Assembly (NCBI GenBank): GCA_021325365.1
Contig: JAJPHF010000016.1
Coordinates: 200,519 to 264,518, forward strand
Source of the DNA: Pseudomonadota bacterium
GTDB lineage: Bacteria; Chloroflexota; UBA6077; JAJPHF01
Direction of reading: 5' to 3'
DNA length: 64,000 nucleotides
Below the pieces are notes generated by a model. The model was not told where the DNA came from and searched no databases. It worked only from the letters and a program-made list of their open reading frames with translations. Of this stretch, positions 1 through 8,300 are shown one piece after another. Numbering within the stretch: the stretch's first letter is position 1; each line of letters begins with the position of its first letter. The position numbers and the translations under genes were made by a program.

Positions 1-2634
1 CTGCCCGAGTCCGAGGCTGAGAAGGAGCGCACCCGGCTCTTCGCTATAATGGAGCGACTCGTCGACTGGTCGGGTGCCACCAATGACCATGTACTCGACC
101 AGGCCAAGCTGGAGATCGCTCGCAGCGCCGCGCGGGCTAGCGGCTTGCCCGAGCCGCAGTCGCGCGCCGACGTAAAACGACTGCTCATTGAGGTGGCGCC
201 ACCCGTCTACGATCCGTTCTCCGGCAGCGGCAGCATCCCCCTCGAGGCCCAGCGGCTCGGCCTCCGCAGCCTGGCGACGGATTTGAACCCCGTGCCTGTC
301 ATCATGACGCGAGCGGTCATCGACTACCCGGTCCGCTTCGGCAATCGGCCGCCGGTTAATCCGGGCGGCGCTGACTCGCTTGCCCGCGGCGGCGATTGGC
401 GCGGCGCGGCGGGGCTCGCCGCCGACATCCGCTACTACGCTCGCTGGGCGCGCGACGAAGCCCAGCGGCGGATCGGCGACCATTACCCGAAGGGTCCACG
501 CGGCGAGACCGTTCTCGCCTGGATCTGGGCACGTACCGTCACCTGCCCCAATCCGGCTTGTCGCGCGCAGATGCCCCTCGTGCGCGCCTTCTGGTTGTCG
601 AGCAAGCCGAGCCGCAAGGCTTGGTTGGAGCCGATCGTCGATCACGCAGCCCGCACGGTCCGCTTCGAGGTACGTACCGGCCAGGGCGGCCCCCGCGAGG
701 GCACGGTCAACCGCCGCGGCGCCTCCTGCTTGGTGTGTGGCCCCGATCATCCCGTCAAGCTCGAATACGTCCGCGCCGAGGGCCGCGCCGGGCGTCTCAG
801 CCACCAGCTCTTGGCCGCTGTCGTCGATGCCGGCCGGGGCCGCGGCTATCTCTCGCCTACGCCCGAGCAGGAGGCCGCCGCTCAGGCCACCAGGCCTCTG
901 AACCCGCCGGACATCGATCTCCCTGCCCAGGCTCTGGGCTTCCGCGTTCAGAACTACGGCATGCGGCGATTCAGCGATCTCTACACCGACCGCCAGCTAC
1001 TCGCGCTCACTACCTTGGCCGACCTGGTCAAAGAGGCGCGCGCGCAGATTCTGGCGGATACAACACAGCAGCCCGCTGCCCACTCGGGGCGCGCGCCTGA
1101 TGATGCCGAACAGTACGCGAAGGTGGTCAGCGTCTACCTCGCGCTGGCCCTCAGTAAGGCCGCCGGCAACTGGTCGTCGCTCACGCGTTGGCTGCCCGCC
1201 TCGGAGGGGATCGCCGGCACGTTCGGGCGCCCCACGCTGTCGATGGTCTGGGACTTCGTCGAAGCGAATGTGCTGAGCCATTCCCTGGCAAGCTGGCTGC
1301 GCATCGCGGATTCGGTGGCCGACAGCATCACTGCCGCGCCCGCCGATGGCGTCCCCGGTCGGGTGGAGCAGCGGGACGCCGCTACGTCCGGCGGCTGGGA
1401 GGTGCCGGTCGTCGTCAGTACTGATCCTCCCTACTACGACAATATCGGCTACGCGCATCTGTCGGACTACTACTACATATGGCTGCGCCGCATGTTGGCC
1501 GACGTCGAGCCCGACCTGTTCCATACCATCGAGACTCCCAAGACGCAAGAGCTAGTTGCTGAGCCGGCCCGCTTCCAGGGCAGCCGCAACCGCGCCGCCA
1601 GCTTCTTCAAGGAAGGCTTCCACCACGTTTTTGAGCGCATCCGCGCCTACGCCGACCCCCACCACCCTATGACCGTCTACTACGCGTTCAAGCAGGCCGA
1701 GCGCGACGACGGTGAGGGGGGCGAGCTTTTCTCCGCCTCTACAGGTTGGGAGACCGCTCTCAGTGGGCTTGTCACCGCCGGCTTCGAGCTTGTCGGCACC
1801 TGGCCCATGCACACCGAGATGGCCGGTCGCCTGCGCGACATCGGCAGCAATGCCCTCGCCTCATCTATCATCCTGGTCTGTCGCCCGCGCCCCGCTTCCG
1901 CCGCCTCTGCCACCCGGCGCGAGTTGCTCGCCGCGCTCCGGAGTGAGCTACCCGCTGCGCTCCGCGAGCTTCAGCACGGCAACATCGCGCCCGTCGACCT
2001 GGCACAGGCCGCCATCGGTCCGGGCATGTCGGTATATACGCGCTATACCCAGGTGCTCGATGCCGAGGGCAAGCCGCTGTCCGTCCGTGAAGCCTTAACC
2101 CTCATCAACCAGACGCTCGACGAGGTCCTGGCCGAGCAGGAGGGCGACTTCGACGCCGATACTCGTTGGGCGCTCGCCTGGTACGACCAGTTCGGCTTCG
2201 CCGATGGCGACTATGGTGTGGCCGAGACACTCTCCACGGCGAAGAACACGAGCGTCTCCGGTATGGCCGAGGCCGGGATCCTCGCGTCCCGCAGCGGCAA
2301 GGTACGGCTGCTCCGGCCCGCCGAGCTTCCTGCAGATTGGGACCCGGCCACTGATCGCCGCCTTACCGTCTGGGAGACGGTCCACCATCTCGTCCGTGCT
2401 TTGGAATCAGGCGGCGAGGGCGCGGCTGCCGAGTTAATCGCGAAGCTCGGCAGCCGCGCCGAGACGGCCCGCGAGCTTGCCTACCGGCTCTTCAACAGCT
2501 CGGAGCAGCGGCAGCGCGCGACGGAGGCGCGCTCCTACAACGCCCTGGTCCAGAGCTGGCCCGAGATCACGCGCCTCGCCCGCGAGCTGGGCACGACGCC
2601 GGCCGCCCAGCCGGGCCTGTTTGCCGGGGCCTGA
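1..2634 (+). CDS. DUF1156 adenine-specific DNA methylase, 5' end outside window
   Basis: Large amino-methyltransferase of the DUF1156 class. The frame is open from base 1 through the ATG at 49, so the true start lies left of the window. Counting from base 1, the SAM-binding DPFSGSGSIP motif is at about residues 71-80. Two Cys pairs (CPNPAC near 181 and CLVCG near 243) form a zinc-ribbon insertion. The amino-MTase catalytic motif DPPYYDNIGY is near 475. Such methylases act on adenine or cytosine amino groups and are found in multi-gene phage-defence operons beside a DUF499 ATPase and a helicase. Here the DUF499 gene lies 1.3 kb downstream on the same strand. The stop is 3 bases before the kinase GTG, which suggests one transcript. 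A solitary modification role is possible, since no nuclease or helicase is visible in the window. Confidence 0.85.
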   Translation: MPESEAEKERTRLFAIMERLVDWSGATNDHVLDQAKLEIARSAARASGLPEPQSRADVKRLLIEVAPPVYDPFSGSGSIPLEAQRLGLRSLATDLNPVPVIMTRAVIDYPVRFGNRPPVNPGGADSLARGGDWRGAAGLAADIRYYARWARDEAQRRIGDHYPKGPRGETVLAWIWARTVTCPNPACRAQMPLVRAFWLSSKPSRKAWLEPIVDHAARTVRFEVRTGQGGPREGTVNRRGASCLVCGPDHPVKLEYVRAEGRAGRLSHQLLAAVVDAGRGRGYLSPTPEQEAAAQATRPLNPPDIDLPAQALGFRVQNYGMRRFSDLYTDRQLLALTTLADLVKEARAQILADTTQQPAAHSGRAPDDAEQYAKVVSVYLALALSKAAGNWSSLTRWLPASEGIAGTFGRPTLSMVWDFVEANVLSHSLASWLRIADSVADSITAAPADGVPGRVEQRDAATSGGWEVPVVVSTDPPYYDNIGYAHLSDYYYIWLRRMLADVEPDLFHTIETPKTQELVAEPARFQGSRNRAASFFKEGFHHVFERIRAYADPHHPMTVYYAFKQAERDDGEGGELFSASTGWETALSGLVTAGFELVGTWPMHTEMAGRLRDIGSNALASSIILVCRPRPASAASATRRELLAALRSELPAALRELQHGNIAPVDLAQAAIGPGMSVYTRYTQVLDAEGKPLSVREALTLINQTLDEVLAEQEGDFDADTRWALAWYDQFGFADGDYGVAETLSTAKNTSVSGMAEAGILASRSGKVRLLRPAELPADWDPATDRRLTVWETVHHLVRALESGGEGAAAELIAKLGSRAETARELAYRLFNSSEQRQRATEARSYNALVQSWPEITRLARELGTTPAAQPGLFAGA

Positions 2635-2637
2635 TCC

Positions 2638-3228
2638 GTGAGTGCCGCGACTAGCCCGCTCGTCGTCGTGATCGCCGGCCCGAACGGTGCCGGCAAGTCC
2701 ACCATCGCGCCGCGGCTGCTCCAGGGCGCTCTCGCCGTCACAGAGTTCGTCAACGCGGATACCATCGCCCAGGGCCTGTCTGCCTTCCGGCCCGAGATGG
2801 TGGCGGTGGCCGCTGGCCGGGTCATGTTGGCACGTCTGCGGTCGCTGGCGCGCCGGCGGGCGAGCTTCGCCTTCGAGACCACTCTTGCTAGCCGCACCTT
2901 CGCGCCCTGGCTCACGAGCCTGCGCACCTCGGGCTATCGCGCGCACTTGGTGTTTCTTTCCGTCGCGAGCCCCGAGCTGGCCGTGGCGCGGGTCCGGGAG
3001 CGCGTGCGTGGGGGTGGCCATGCCGTACCAGAAGCCGTCGTCCGCCGGCGGTTCGCCGCCGGGCTACGCAACTTCTTCGCTCTCTATCGTGAGGTGGTCG
3101 ATTCCTGGCAGATGTTCGACAATTCCACAGCAGATGAACCCCGTCTCTTGGCGACCGGCCGCGCCGCGCAGCCGGCCGCGATTCTGGACGTCCGAGCCTG
3201 GGAGGCGCTCATGAGGAGGCAGGGATGA
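2638..3228 (+). CDS. Zeta-toxin-like P-loop kinase
   Basis: A 196-residue P-loop NTPase. The Walker A motif GPNGAGKST lies at residues 14-22, directly after a hydrophobic first strand. FVNADTIAQGL follows near 40, and FAFETTLASRTF holds the substrate-side FETT motif seen in zeta/UNAG-kinase-like proteins. Arg-rich helices (ARVRERVRGGGH) resemble a lid. Family members phosphorylate small molecules such as UDP-sugar precursors and can act as toxins, but many uncharacterised relatives exist. The start is GTG, three bases after the methylase stop. The end overlaps the next gene's start (ATGA), so the pair is translationally coupled. I infer a toxin or effector embedded in the defence operon; a housekeeping kinase is the alternative. 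Confidence 0.75.
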   Translation: MSAATSPLVVVIAGPNGAGKSTIAPRLLQGALAVTEFVNADTIAQGLSAFRPEMVAVAAGRVMLARLRSLARRRASFAFETTLASRTFAPWLTSLRTSGYRAHLVFLSVASPELAVARVRERVRGGGHAVPEAVVRRRFAAGLRNFFALYREVVDSWQMFDNSTADEPRLLATGRAAQPAAILDVRAWEALMRRQG

Positions 3229-3422
3229 CGCGAACATCCGATTCTGAACGCTCCCCCGCCGAGCGCGTGGACGACCTGCCCTGCATTCGGGAAGCCATCC
3301 GCCAGGCCATCCGAGAAGCCTTGCTGGGCCACAAGCGCGCGGGCAATCCCGTCGCCGTCTGGCGCGACGACCAGGTAGTCTGGATCCCGCCTGAGGACAT
3401 TCCAGCCGATATTGAGCAGTGA
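3225..3422 (+). CDS. Small acidic partner of the zeta-like kinase (candidate antitoxin)
   Basis: A 65-residue protein starting at the ATG that overlaps the kinase stop (ATGA), with GAGGAGG just upstream. Residues 20-36 (CIREAIRQAIREALLGH) form an amphipathic helix. A short beta-type stretch follows (NPVAVWRDDQVVWIPPEDI). No enzymatic motif is visible. Small proteins ending in a WRDGKVVWIPPEE-like segment recur downstream of zeta-like ATPases, so an antitoxin role is reasonable but inferred from position and size only. The stop codon is the first part of the purine-rich heptamer repeat that follows. Confidence 0.6.
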   Translation: MTRTSDSERSPAERVDDLPCIREAIRQAIREALLGHKRAGNPVAVWRDDQVVWIPPEDIPADIEQ

Positions 3423-3490
3423 GAAGTGAGAAGCGAGAAGTGAGAGGGACTCACCCTTCTCACTCCTCACTCCTCTCCCCTCACTCCTCC
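3419..3490. repeat. Heptamer repeat, purine arm then pyrimidine arm (copy 1)
   Basis: GAGAAGT/GAGAAGC heptamers run in one direction. After a short centre they are followed by CTCACTC/CTCTCCC heptamers, so the two arms can pair imperfectly into one long hairpin. The repeat overlaps the stop of the 65-residue gene and ends just before the ribosome-binding site of the four-helix-bundle gene. A second copy lies at the other end of that gene (3861-3936). Confidence 0.85.
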
Positions 3491-3500
3491 CGGAGCAAGC

Positions 3501-3869
3501 ATGCACTACCGCGAGACGATCCTCTGGCAGCGAGCGATGGCCGCTGCCCGGGAGGTGTATCGCCTGGCGCCGCTGCTGCCCCGCGAAGAGACCTACGGGA
3601 TGCGCTCCCAGCTCACCCGCGCGGCGATCTCGATTCCCGCGAATGTCGCCGAGGGCTGGACGCGTGAGTCAGACTGGGAGAAGGCGCAGTTCTTGGCGAT
3701 CGCGCAGGGGTCCTTGGCGGAGGTCGAAACCCTCCTGACGCTGTGCGAACAGCTTGCCTGGTTCCCGCCCCTGGAGACGCGCGAGCTACGGTCCCTGCTC
3801 GACCAGACCAGCCGAATCCTGACCACGATGCGCCGCAATCGCAGGCGAACGCCAAGGGGGGAGGAGTGA
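3501..3869 (+). CDS. Four-helix bundle protein (S23 / 23S rRNA intervening-sequence family)
   Basis: 122 residues matching the TIGR02436-type four-helix bundle family: YRETILWQRAMAAAREVYRL at the start, then the hallmark LTRAAISIPANVAEGW at about residues 36-51, and a helical C-terminus. Members were first found as proteins encoded in 23S rRNA intervening sequences and are also widespread as stand-alone intergenic genes; their function is mostly unknown. The start is the ATG after CGGAGC. The gene is bracketed by two near-identical heptamer repeats (3419-3490 and 3861-3936), and the second overlaps its stop codon. It therefore looks like a small repeat-bounded insertion in the defence operon, not an original member. 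Confidence 0.85.
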   Translation: MHYRETILWQRAMAAAREVYRLAPLLPREETYGMRSQLTRAAISIPANVAEGWTRESDWEKAQFLAIAQGSLAEVETLLTLCEQLAWFPPLETRELRSLLDQTSRILTTMRRNRRRTPRGEE

Positions 3870-3936
3870 GCAGCGAGAAGCGAGAAGCGACAGGGACGGT
3901 CCCCTCTCACTCCTCACTCCTCTCCCCTCACTCCTC
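3861..3936. repeat. Heptamer repeat, purine arm then pyrimidine arm (copy 2)
   Basis: Same architecture and almost the same sequence as 3419-3490: GAGAAGC heptamers, a short GGGACGGTCC centre, then CTCACTC heptamers. The stop codon of the four-helix-bundle gene (3867-3869) lies inside it. The DUF499 gene's GGAG follows immediately. Confidence 0.85.
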
Positions 3937-3950
3937 GACGGAGTAACGCG

Positions 3951-6900
3951 ATGGCGATGACGAACCACGAGCGCGTCGGCAAGGCCCTCGACCTGCTGCG
4001 CGAAGGGCTGCGCCCCTACGTCGAGCGCGAGCTGCACGCGCACTACGGCAAGTACTGGATCACCGAGGCCACGGTGGGCTGGCGCAACGACCTGAGCTGG
4101 CCCGAGGGCCAGGACGAGCCGCACCTCGATGTCGCGGCCCTCCTCCGCCTGCTGCTCGACCAGTGGAACACCGTCTTTCGCAAGACGCTGGGCCAGGCCG
4201 AGCGCAGCCTCGTCTTCGAGGTGCGCGACTGCCGCAACCGCTGGGCGCACCAGAACGCCTTCAGTAGCGACGACGCCGACCGCGCGCTCGATTCGATCGC
4301 CCGCCTGCTCACCGCCGTCTCCGCCCCCCAGGCCGACGAGGTGGCGAAGATGAAGATGGAGCTGCGCCGCCTCGTCTTCGAGGAGCAGGCGCGCGCCGAG
4401 CGGCGGCGCACGGCCGGCACCGCCGTCGAGAGCCCCGTCACGGGGGCGCTCCGGCCCTGGCGCGAGGTCGTGAGCCCCCACCGCGACGTGGCCAGCGGCC
4501 AGTACCAGCAGGCCGAGTTCGCCGCCGACCTCTGGCAGGTCCACCTGGGCGAGGGCGCCGACGAGTACCGCGACCCGGTCGAGTTCTACCGCCGCACCTT
4601 CCTCACCGACGGCCTGCGCCAGCTGCTCGTCGACGCCGTGCGCCGCCTCGCGGGCACGGGCGGCGATCCCGTCGTGCAGCTCCAGACGAACTTCGGCGGC
4701 GGCAAGACCCACTCCATGCTCGCCCTCTACCATCTCTTCTCGGGCACGCCGCCGCGCGCGCTGCTGGGCGTCGCCGACGTGCTGCGCGACGCGGGCGTCG
4801 ACCAGCTCCCGCCCGTGCGGCGCGTCGTGCTCGTCGGCAACCGCATCTCTCCCGGCAACCCCGTCGTCAAGCCCGACGGCACGGTCGTCCGCACGCTCTG
4901 GGGCGAGCTGGCCTGGCAGCTCGGCGGCCCAGCGGCCTTTGCCCGCGTGCAGGCCGACGACGAGCGCGCTACCAGCCCCGGCGACGTGCTGCGCGAGCTG
5001 ATGAACGCCTACGGCCCCTGCCTGCTCCTGATCGACGAGTGGGTGGCCTACGCGCGCCAGCTCCACGATGCCCCCGACCTGCCCGGCGGCAGCTTCGAGA
5101 CGCACTTCACCTTCGCCCAGGCGCTCACCGAGTCGGCCAGCGCGGCGCGGCAGTGCCTGCTCGTCGTCAGCCTGCCCGCCTCCGATAGCGCGGCCTCGCC
5201 CCACGCGGTGGCCGAGGACGTCGAGGTGGGCGGGGAGCGCGGGCGGGCGGCCCTGGAGCGGCTGCGCAACGTCGTCGGCCGCGTCGAGGCCTCCTGGCGC
5301 CCCGCCAGCGCCGAGGAGGGCTTCGAGATCGTTCGCCGCCGCCTGTTCGAGCCGCTGGTCGAGCGCGAGCAGTACACCGCCCGCGACGGCGTGGCGCGCG
5401 CCTTCTACGACCACTACCGCACCCAGGCCCAGGAGTTCCCATCCGACTGCCGCGACGCCAGCTACGAGAAGCGCTTGCGCGACGCCTACCCGATCCACCC
5501 CGAGCTGTTCGACCGCCTCTACACCGACTGGTCCACGCTCGTGAAGTTCCAGCGCACCCGCGGCGTGCTGCGCCTCATGGCGGCCGTCATCCACAGCCTG
5601 TGGGAGCGCGGCGACCGCAACCCGCTCATCATGCCCGCGAGCGTCCCCATCGACGACCCGCGCGTCCAGACTGAGCTGACCCGCTACCTGCCCGACAACT
5701 GGGTGCCCGTCATCGAGAAGGATGTGGACGGCCCGAGCGCCCTGCCCCACCGCCTGGACGAGGAGGTGCCGAACCTCGGCCGCTTCCAGGCCGCCCGTCG
5801 CGTGGCGCGCACCATCTACCTCGGCTCCGCCCCCACGGCCACCGCCGCCAACCGCGGCGTCGAGGACCGCCAGATCAAGCTGGGCTGCGTGATGCCGGGC
5901 GAGTCGCCCGCCGTCTTCGGCGACGCCCTGCGCCGCCTCGGCACCGCGGCCACCTATCTCTACCAGGACGGCGCCCGCTACTGGTACTCCATCCAGCCCA
6001 CGGTGACCAAGCTCGCCGAGGACCGCGCCGAGCAGCTGCAGCGCGAGCCGGACAAGGTGGCCGAGGAGATCGGCAAGCGCCTGCGCGCTAACCTGCGCGA
6101 CAAGGGGGACTTCGCCGCCGTCCACCCGCTCCCCCACTCCGGCCACGACGTGCCCGACGACCTCGACGCCCGCCTCGTCGTGCTCGGCCCCGAGTATCCC
6201 TATAGCCGCGAGCCCGGCAACAAGGCCGAGACGGCCGCTAGGACCATCTGGGAGTCGCGCGGCAGCGCCCCCCGCCTCTACCGCAACACGCTCGTCTTCC
6301 TGGCCGTGGACCAGGCCCGCCTGCAGGACCTCGACGAAGCCGTCCGCCGCTACCTCGCCTGGGACTGGATCGTGAACGGTCGCGGCACCGACGACCTCAC
6401 CGCCCAGCAGGTGCGCCAGGCGGAGACCCAGAAGAAGGCGGCCGACGACGCGATCGTCGCGCGGCTGCCCGAGGCGTACCAGTGGCTCCTCGTGCCCGTC
6501 CAGCCCTCGCCCCAGGGCGCGCTGGAGTGGAAGGCGTTCCGCCTGTTAGGCTCCGAGGCTCTCGCCGTGCGGGCCAGCAAGAAGCTGCGCCACGACGAGC
6601 TGCTCATCACCGCCATGGCGGGCACCCGCCTCAAGATGGAGTTGGACAAGATCCCCCTGTGGCGCGGCGACTATGTCGAGATCAAGCAGCTCGCCGACGA
6701 CTTCGCCCGCTACGTCTACCTGCCGCGCCTGCGCGATCCCGCCGTGCTCGTCGGCGCCATCCGCGACGGCCTGGGGCTGCTGCTCTGGCGCCAGGACTCC
6801 TTCGCCTACGCCGACAGCTACGACGCGGCGACCGGCCGCTACGTGGGCCTGCGCGCCGGCCGCCTCGACGTGCTCGCCGGGAACAACCTGACGGGCCTGC

Positions 6901-7319
6901 TCGTTCGGCCCGACGTCGCCGGGGAGCAGCTCGACCGGGAGAGCGCGCCGCCGCCCTCGCCTGGCGGCGATGGCCCCGAGCCGCGCCCGCCCGGCGGTCA
7001 GGGCCCCGAGCCGCGCCCGGCCGGCGACGACCACGGCGACGGCCGCGGGGCGCCGACGCCCAACCCGCGGCCCGCGCCCGCCGCCCCGAAGCGCTTCCAC
7101 GGCGCGGTCGCCCTCAACCCTATCAGGGTGGGCTCCGACGCCGGCCGCGTGGCCGAGGAGGTGATCGCCCACCTCGCCGGCCTGGTCGGCGCCGACGTCA
7201 CCGTCACCCTGGAGATCGAGGCCCACATCCCCGCCGGCGCGCCCGACAACGTCGTCCGCACGGTCACCGAGAACGCCCGCGCCCTCAAGTTCGGCACCCA
7301 GGGCTTCGAGCCCGAATAG
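3951..7319 (+). CDS. HEPN (Swt1-like)-DUF499 AAA+ ATPase, defence-system type
   Basis: 1122 residues. Residues 1 to about 130 form a Swt1-type HEPN helical domain carrying the R-x4-H motif RNRWAH at 95-100, the signature of HEPN ribonucleases. The DUF499 ATPase follows. A variant Walker A (FGGGKTH) lies at about 247-253 and the Walker B LLLIDEW at about 358-364. After a Gly/Pro-rich linker (about 1000-1045), a small C-terminal domain ends in LKFGTQGFEPE. DUF499 proteins co-occur with DUF1156 methylases and helicases in phage-defence islands; the methylase is four genes upstream here. I infer that the ATPase senses or remodels DNA complexes and that the HEPN domain may act as an RNase effector. 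The ATG follows CGGAG. No later operon member remains: 195 bases on there is only an integrase stump. Confidence 0.85.
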   Translation: MAMTNHERVGKALDLLREGLRPYVERELHAHYGKYWITEATVGWRNDLSWPEGQDEPHLDVAALLRLLLDQWNTVFRKTLGQAERSLVFEVRDCRNRWAHQNAFSSDDADRALDSIARLLTAVSAPQADEVAKMKMELRRLVFEEQARAERRRTAGTAVESPVTGALRPWREVVSPHRDVASGQYQQAEFAADLWQVHLGEGADEYRDPVEFYRRTFLTDGLRQLLVDAVRRLAGTGGDPVVQLQTNFGGGKTHSMLALYHLFSGTPPRALLGVADVLRDAGVDQLPPVRRVVLVGNRISPGNPVVKPDGTVVRTLWGELAWQLGGPAAFARVQADDERATSPGDVLRELMNAYGPCLLLIDEWVAYARQLHDAPDLPGGSFETHFTFAQALTESASAARQCLLVVSLPASDSAASPHAVAEDVEVGGERGRAALERLRNVVGRVEASWRPASAEEGFEIVRRRLFEPLVEREQYTARDGVARAFYDHYRTQAQEFPSDCRDASYEKRLRDAYPIHPELFDRLYTDWSTLVKFQRTRGVLRLMAAVIHSLWERGDRNPLIMPASVPIDDPRVQTELTRYLPDNWVPVIEKDVDGPSALPHRLDEEVPNLGRFQAARRVARTIYLGSAPTATAANRGVEDRQIKLGCVMPGESPAVFGDALRRLGTAATYLYQDGARYWYSIQPTVTKLAEDRAEQLQREPDKVAEEIGKRLRANLRDKGDFAAVHPLPHSGHDVPDDLDARLVVLGPEYPYSREPGNKAETAARTIWESRGSAPRLYRNTLVFLAVDQARLQDLDEAVRRYLAWDWIVNGRGTDDLTAQQVRQAETQKKAADDAIVARLPEAYQWLLVPVQPSPQGALEWKAFRLLGSEALAVRASKKLRHDELLITAMAGTRLKMELDKIPLWRGDYVEIKQLADDFARYVYLPRLRDPAVLVGAIRDGLGLLLWRQDSFAYADSYDAATGRYVGLRAGRLDVLAGNNLTGLLVRPDVAGEQLDRESAPPPSPGGDGPEPRPPGGQGPEPRPAGDDHGDGRGAPTPNPRPAPAAPKRFHGAVALNPIRVGSDAGRVAEEVIAHLAGLVGADVTVTLEIEAHIPAGAPDNVVRTVTENARALKFGTQGFEPE

Positions 7320-7513
7320 CGTCTAGCCGAGCGGCCTGCGAACCCTGCCACGTTGCGGTCGCGAGCGCGTACCCGCGCGCCCTTGGGCGCTCACGAGGCC
7401 GAGGTGCTCGGTCACTGCAGGGGGCACCGGCGGGAGGGAGCGGCTGTTCATCAGGCACAAGTCGTTGGCCAGCATAGCGCGAGCCCTTACACAGCTACCA
7501 CTACGACTACCGA
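7320..7513. other. Non-coding junction between defence operon and integrase stump
   Basis: No credible gene and no recognisable repeat. Because the integrase downstream lacks its N-terminal half, this stretch probably holds a deletion or recombination junction. Confidence 0.4.
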
Positions 7514-8029
7514 GTGATACCAAGTCCGCAGTGGGCCGACGTCGACCTTGAGGCGCGGCGCCTGCACGTCCGCCAGCAACTGCAGAAGCAAGACGGCAAG
7601 CTGGTGCTCCGGCCGCTCAAGACGCACGCGAAGGGGCGCCGCGTGATCGACCTCCCGGACGTGCTGGTCGCCCAGCTTCGCGCCCACCGCGCCCGCCAGC
7701 TAGAGCAGCGCCTGCTCGCCGGCGACCGCTGGCAGGCGTCAGACCTCGTCTTTACCACCAAGGTCGGCACGCCGTTCAGCGCCCGCAACGTCTACCCAGA
7801 GTACATCCGGCTGCTCGCGCGGATCGGCCTGCCTCACCGGCGCTTCCATGACCTGCGCCACACGGCCGCGTCGCGGCTGCTGGCGCAGGGCGTGCCGCTA
7901 CACGAAGTCTCGAAGCTCCTCGGCCATAGCGGCGTGCAGATCACCGCCGACATCTACGGCCACCTGGCGCAGGAGCGCCGCCGCGAGATCGCGGACGGCA
8001 TAGACGCCTGGCTCCAGCAGGCGCAGTGA
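7514..8029 (+). pseudogene. Tyrosine integrase, C-terminal remnant
   Basis: About 170 residues aligning with the C-terminal catalytic half of the intact integrase at 16570-17703 (QWADVDLEA against QWEDVNLEA, then HDLRHTAASRLL, KLLGHSGVQITADIYGH). The catalytic Lys region, HxxR, the second His and the Tyr nucleophile (DIYGH) are all present. The arm-binding and core-binding domains and the first catalytic Arg (RRGELL in the intact copy) are missing, so it cannot act alone. It lies 170 bases left of an att copy, the same geometry as the intact integrase and its att. I read it as the right end of an older element that brought in the defence genes. Confidence 0.85.
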
Positions 8030-8057
8030 CACCCGCCGGCGCTCCGCTGACACCCGC
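8027..8057. repeat. Two TGACACCCGC direct repeats next to the old integrase
   Basis: TGACACCCGC occurs at 8027-8036 (overlapping the integrase stop) and at 8048-8057. This is the position at which integrase arm-type sites are expected. They resemble the reverse complement of the TGGCTGTCA repeats near the younger element's ends. Role inferred. Confidence 0.45.
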
Positions 8058-8080
8058 TCATACCGCATCCGGGGGTGGCA

Positions 8081-8165
8081 TTCCCTTACTCCCTCTCCCT
8101 CTGGGAGAGGGTCGGGGTGAGGGCCCGCCTCGTCGGCGAACCCCAGGGCCGGATCGGATATAAGA
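8081..8165. repeat. Palindromic intergenic repeat, CCCTCTCCC/GGGAGAGGG family
   Basis: A short hairpin (CCCTCTCCC-TCT-GGGAGAGGG) followed by GTCGGGGTGAGGG and a conserved tail containing GGCGAACCCCAGGGCCGG. Head and tail recur at 21400-21570, where the central hairpin is tripled. A head-only copy sits at 34617-34650. Dispersed, non-coding, REP-like. Confidence 0.8.
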
Positions 8166-8198
8166 GGGAGTTGAAGGGGGAGTTGGGCCAAACATGCA

Positions 8199-8227
8199 GA
8201 GACCCGCCACAACGGCGGGTCTCTCTT
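8199..8227 (+). terminator. Rho-independent terminator inside att (left copy)
   Basis: GAGACCCGCC, a short loop, GGCGGGTCTC, then TCTTTTT. A 10-bp GC-rich stem and T-run on the plus strand, suited to ending integrase transcription before the tRNA. Duplicated at 17746-17774. Confidence 0.8.
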
Positions 8228-8255
8228 TTTGGCTATTTTGCTAGGGTTCTGAGGG

Positions 8256-8300
8256 TGCCGAGGGGCAGAATCGAACTGCCGACACTGCGATTTTCAGTCG
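8256..8300 (-). pseudogene. 3' fragment of tRNA-Phe
   Basis: Copy of tRNA-Phe positions 29-73: part of the anticodon stem, loop CTGAAAA, 3' anticodon stem, T-arm, acceptor strand and discriminator A. The 5' half is absent; the sequence diverges at 8301. Product of site-specific integration into the tRNA gene. Confidence 0.9.

Larger units (their letters stand above)
8199..8300. repeat. Left attachment site (102-bp direct repeat, copy 1)
   Basis: Identical over 102 bases to 17746-17847 (offset 9547). It contains a terminator-like hairpin followed by the 3' 45 bases of tRNA-Phe. It marks the left boundary of the 9.5-kb element and at the same time the right boundary of the older island. Confidence 0.93.

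Noticed and set aside
3501..3869. Avd subunit of a diversity-generating retroelement
   Set aside because: The four-helix bundle resembles Avd, but there is no reverse transcriptase, template repeat or variable repeat in the window.
3786..6146. 786-residue open frame antisense to the DUF499 gene
   Set aside because: Low-complexity Val/Ala/Gly/Arg composition caused by GC-rich third positions; the plus strand has clear domain motifs.
8256..8300. Second functional tRNA-Phe
   Set aside because: Only the 3' 45 bases are present; the 5' half including the D-arm is missing.
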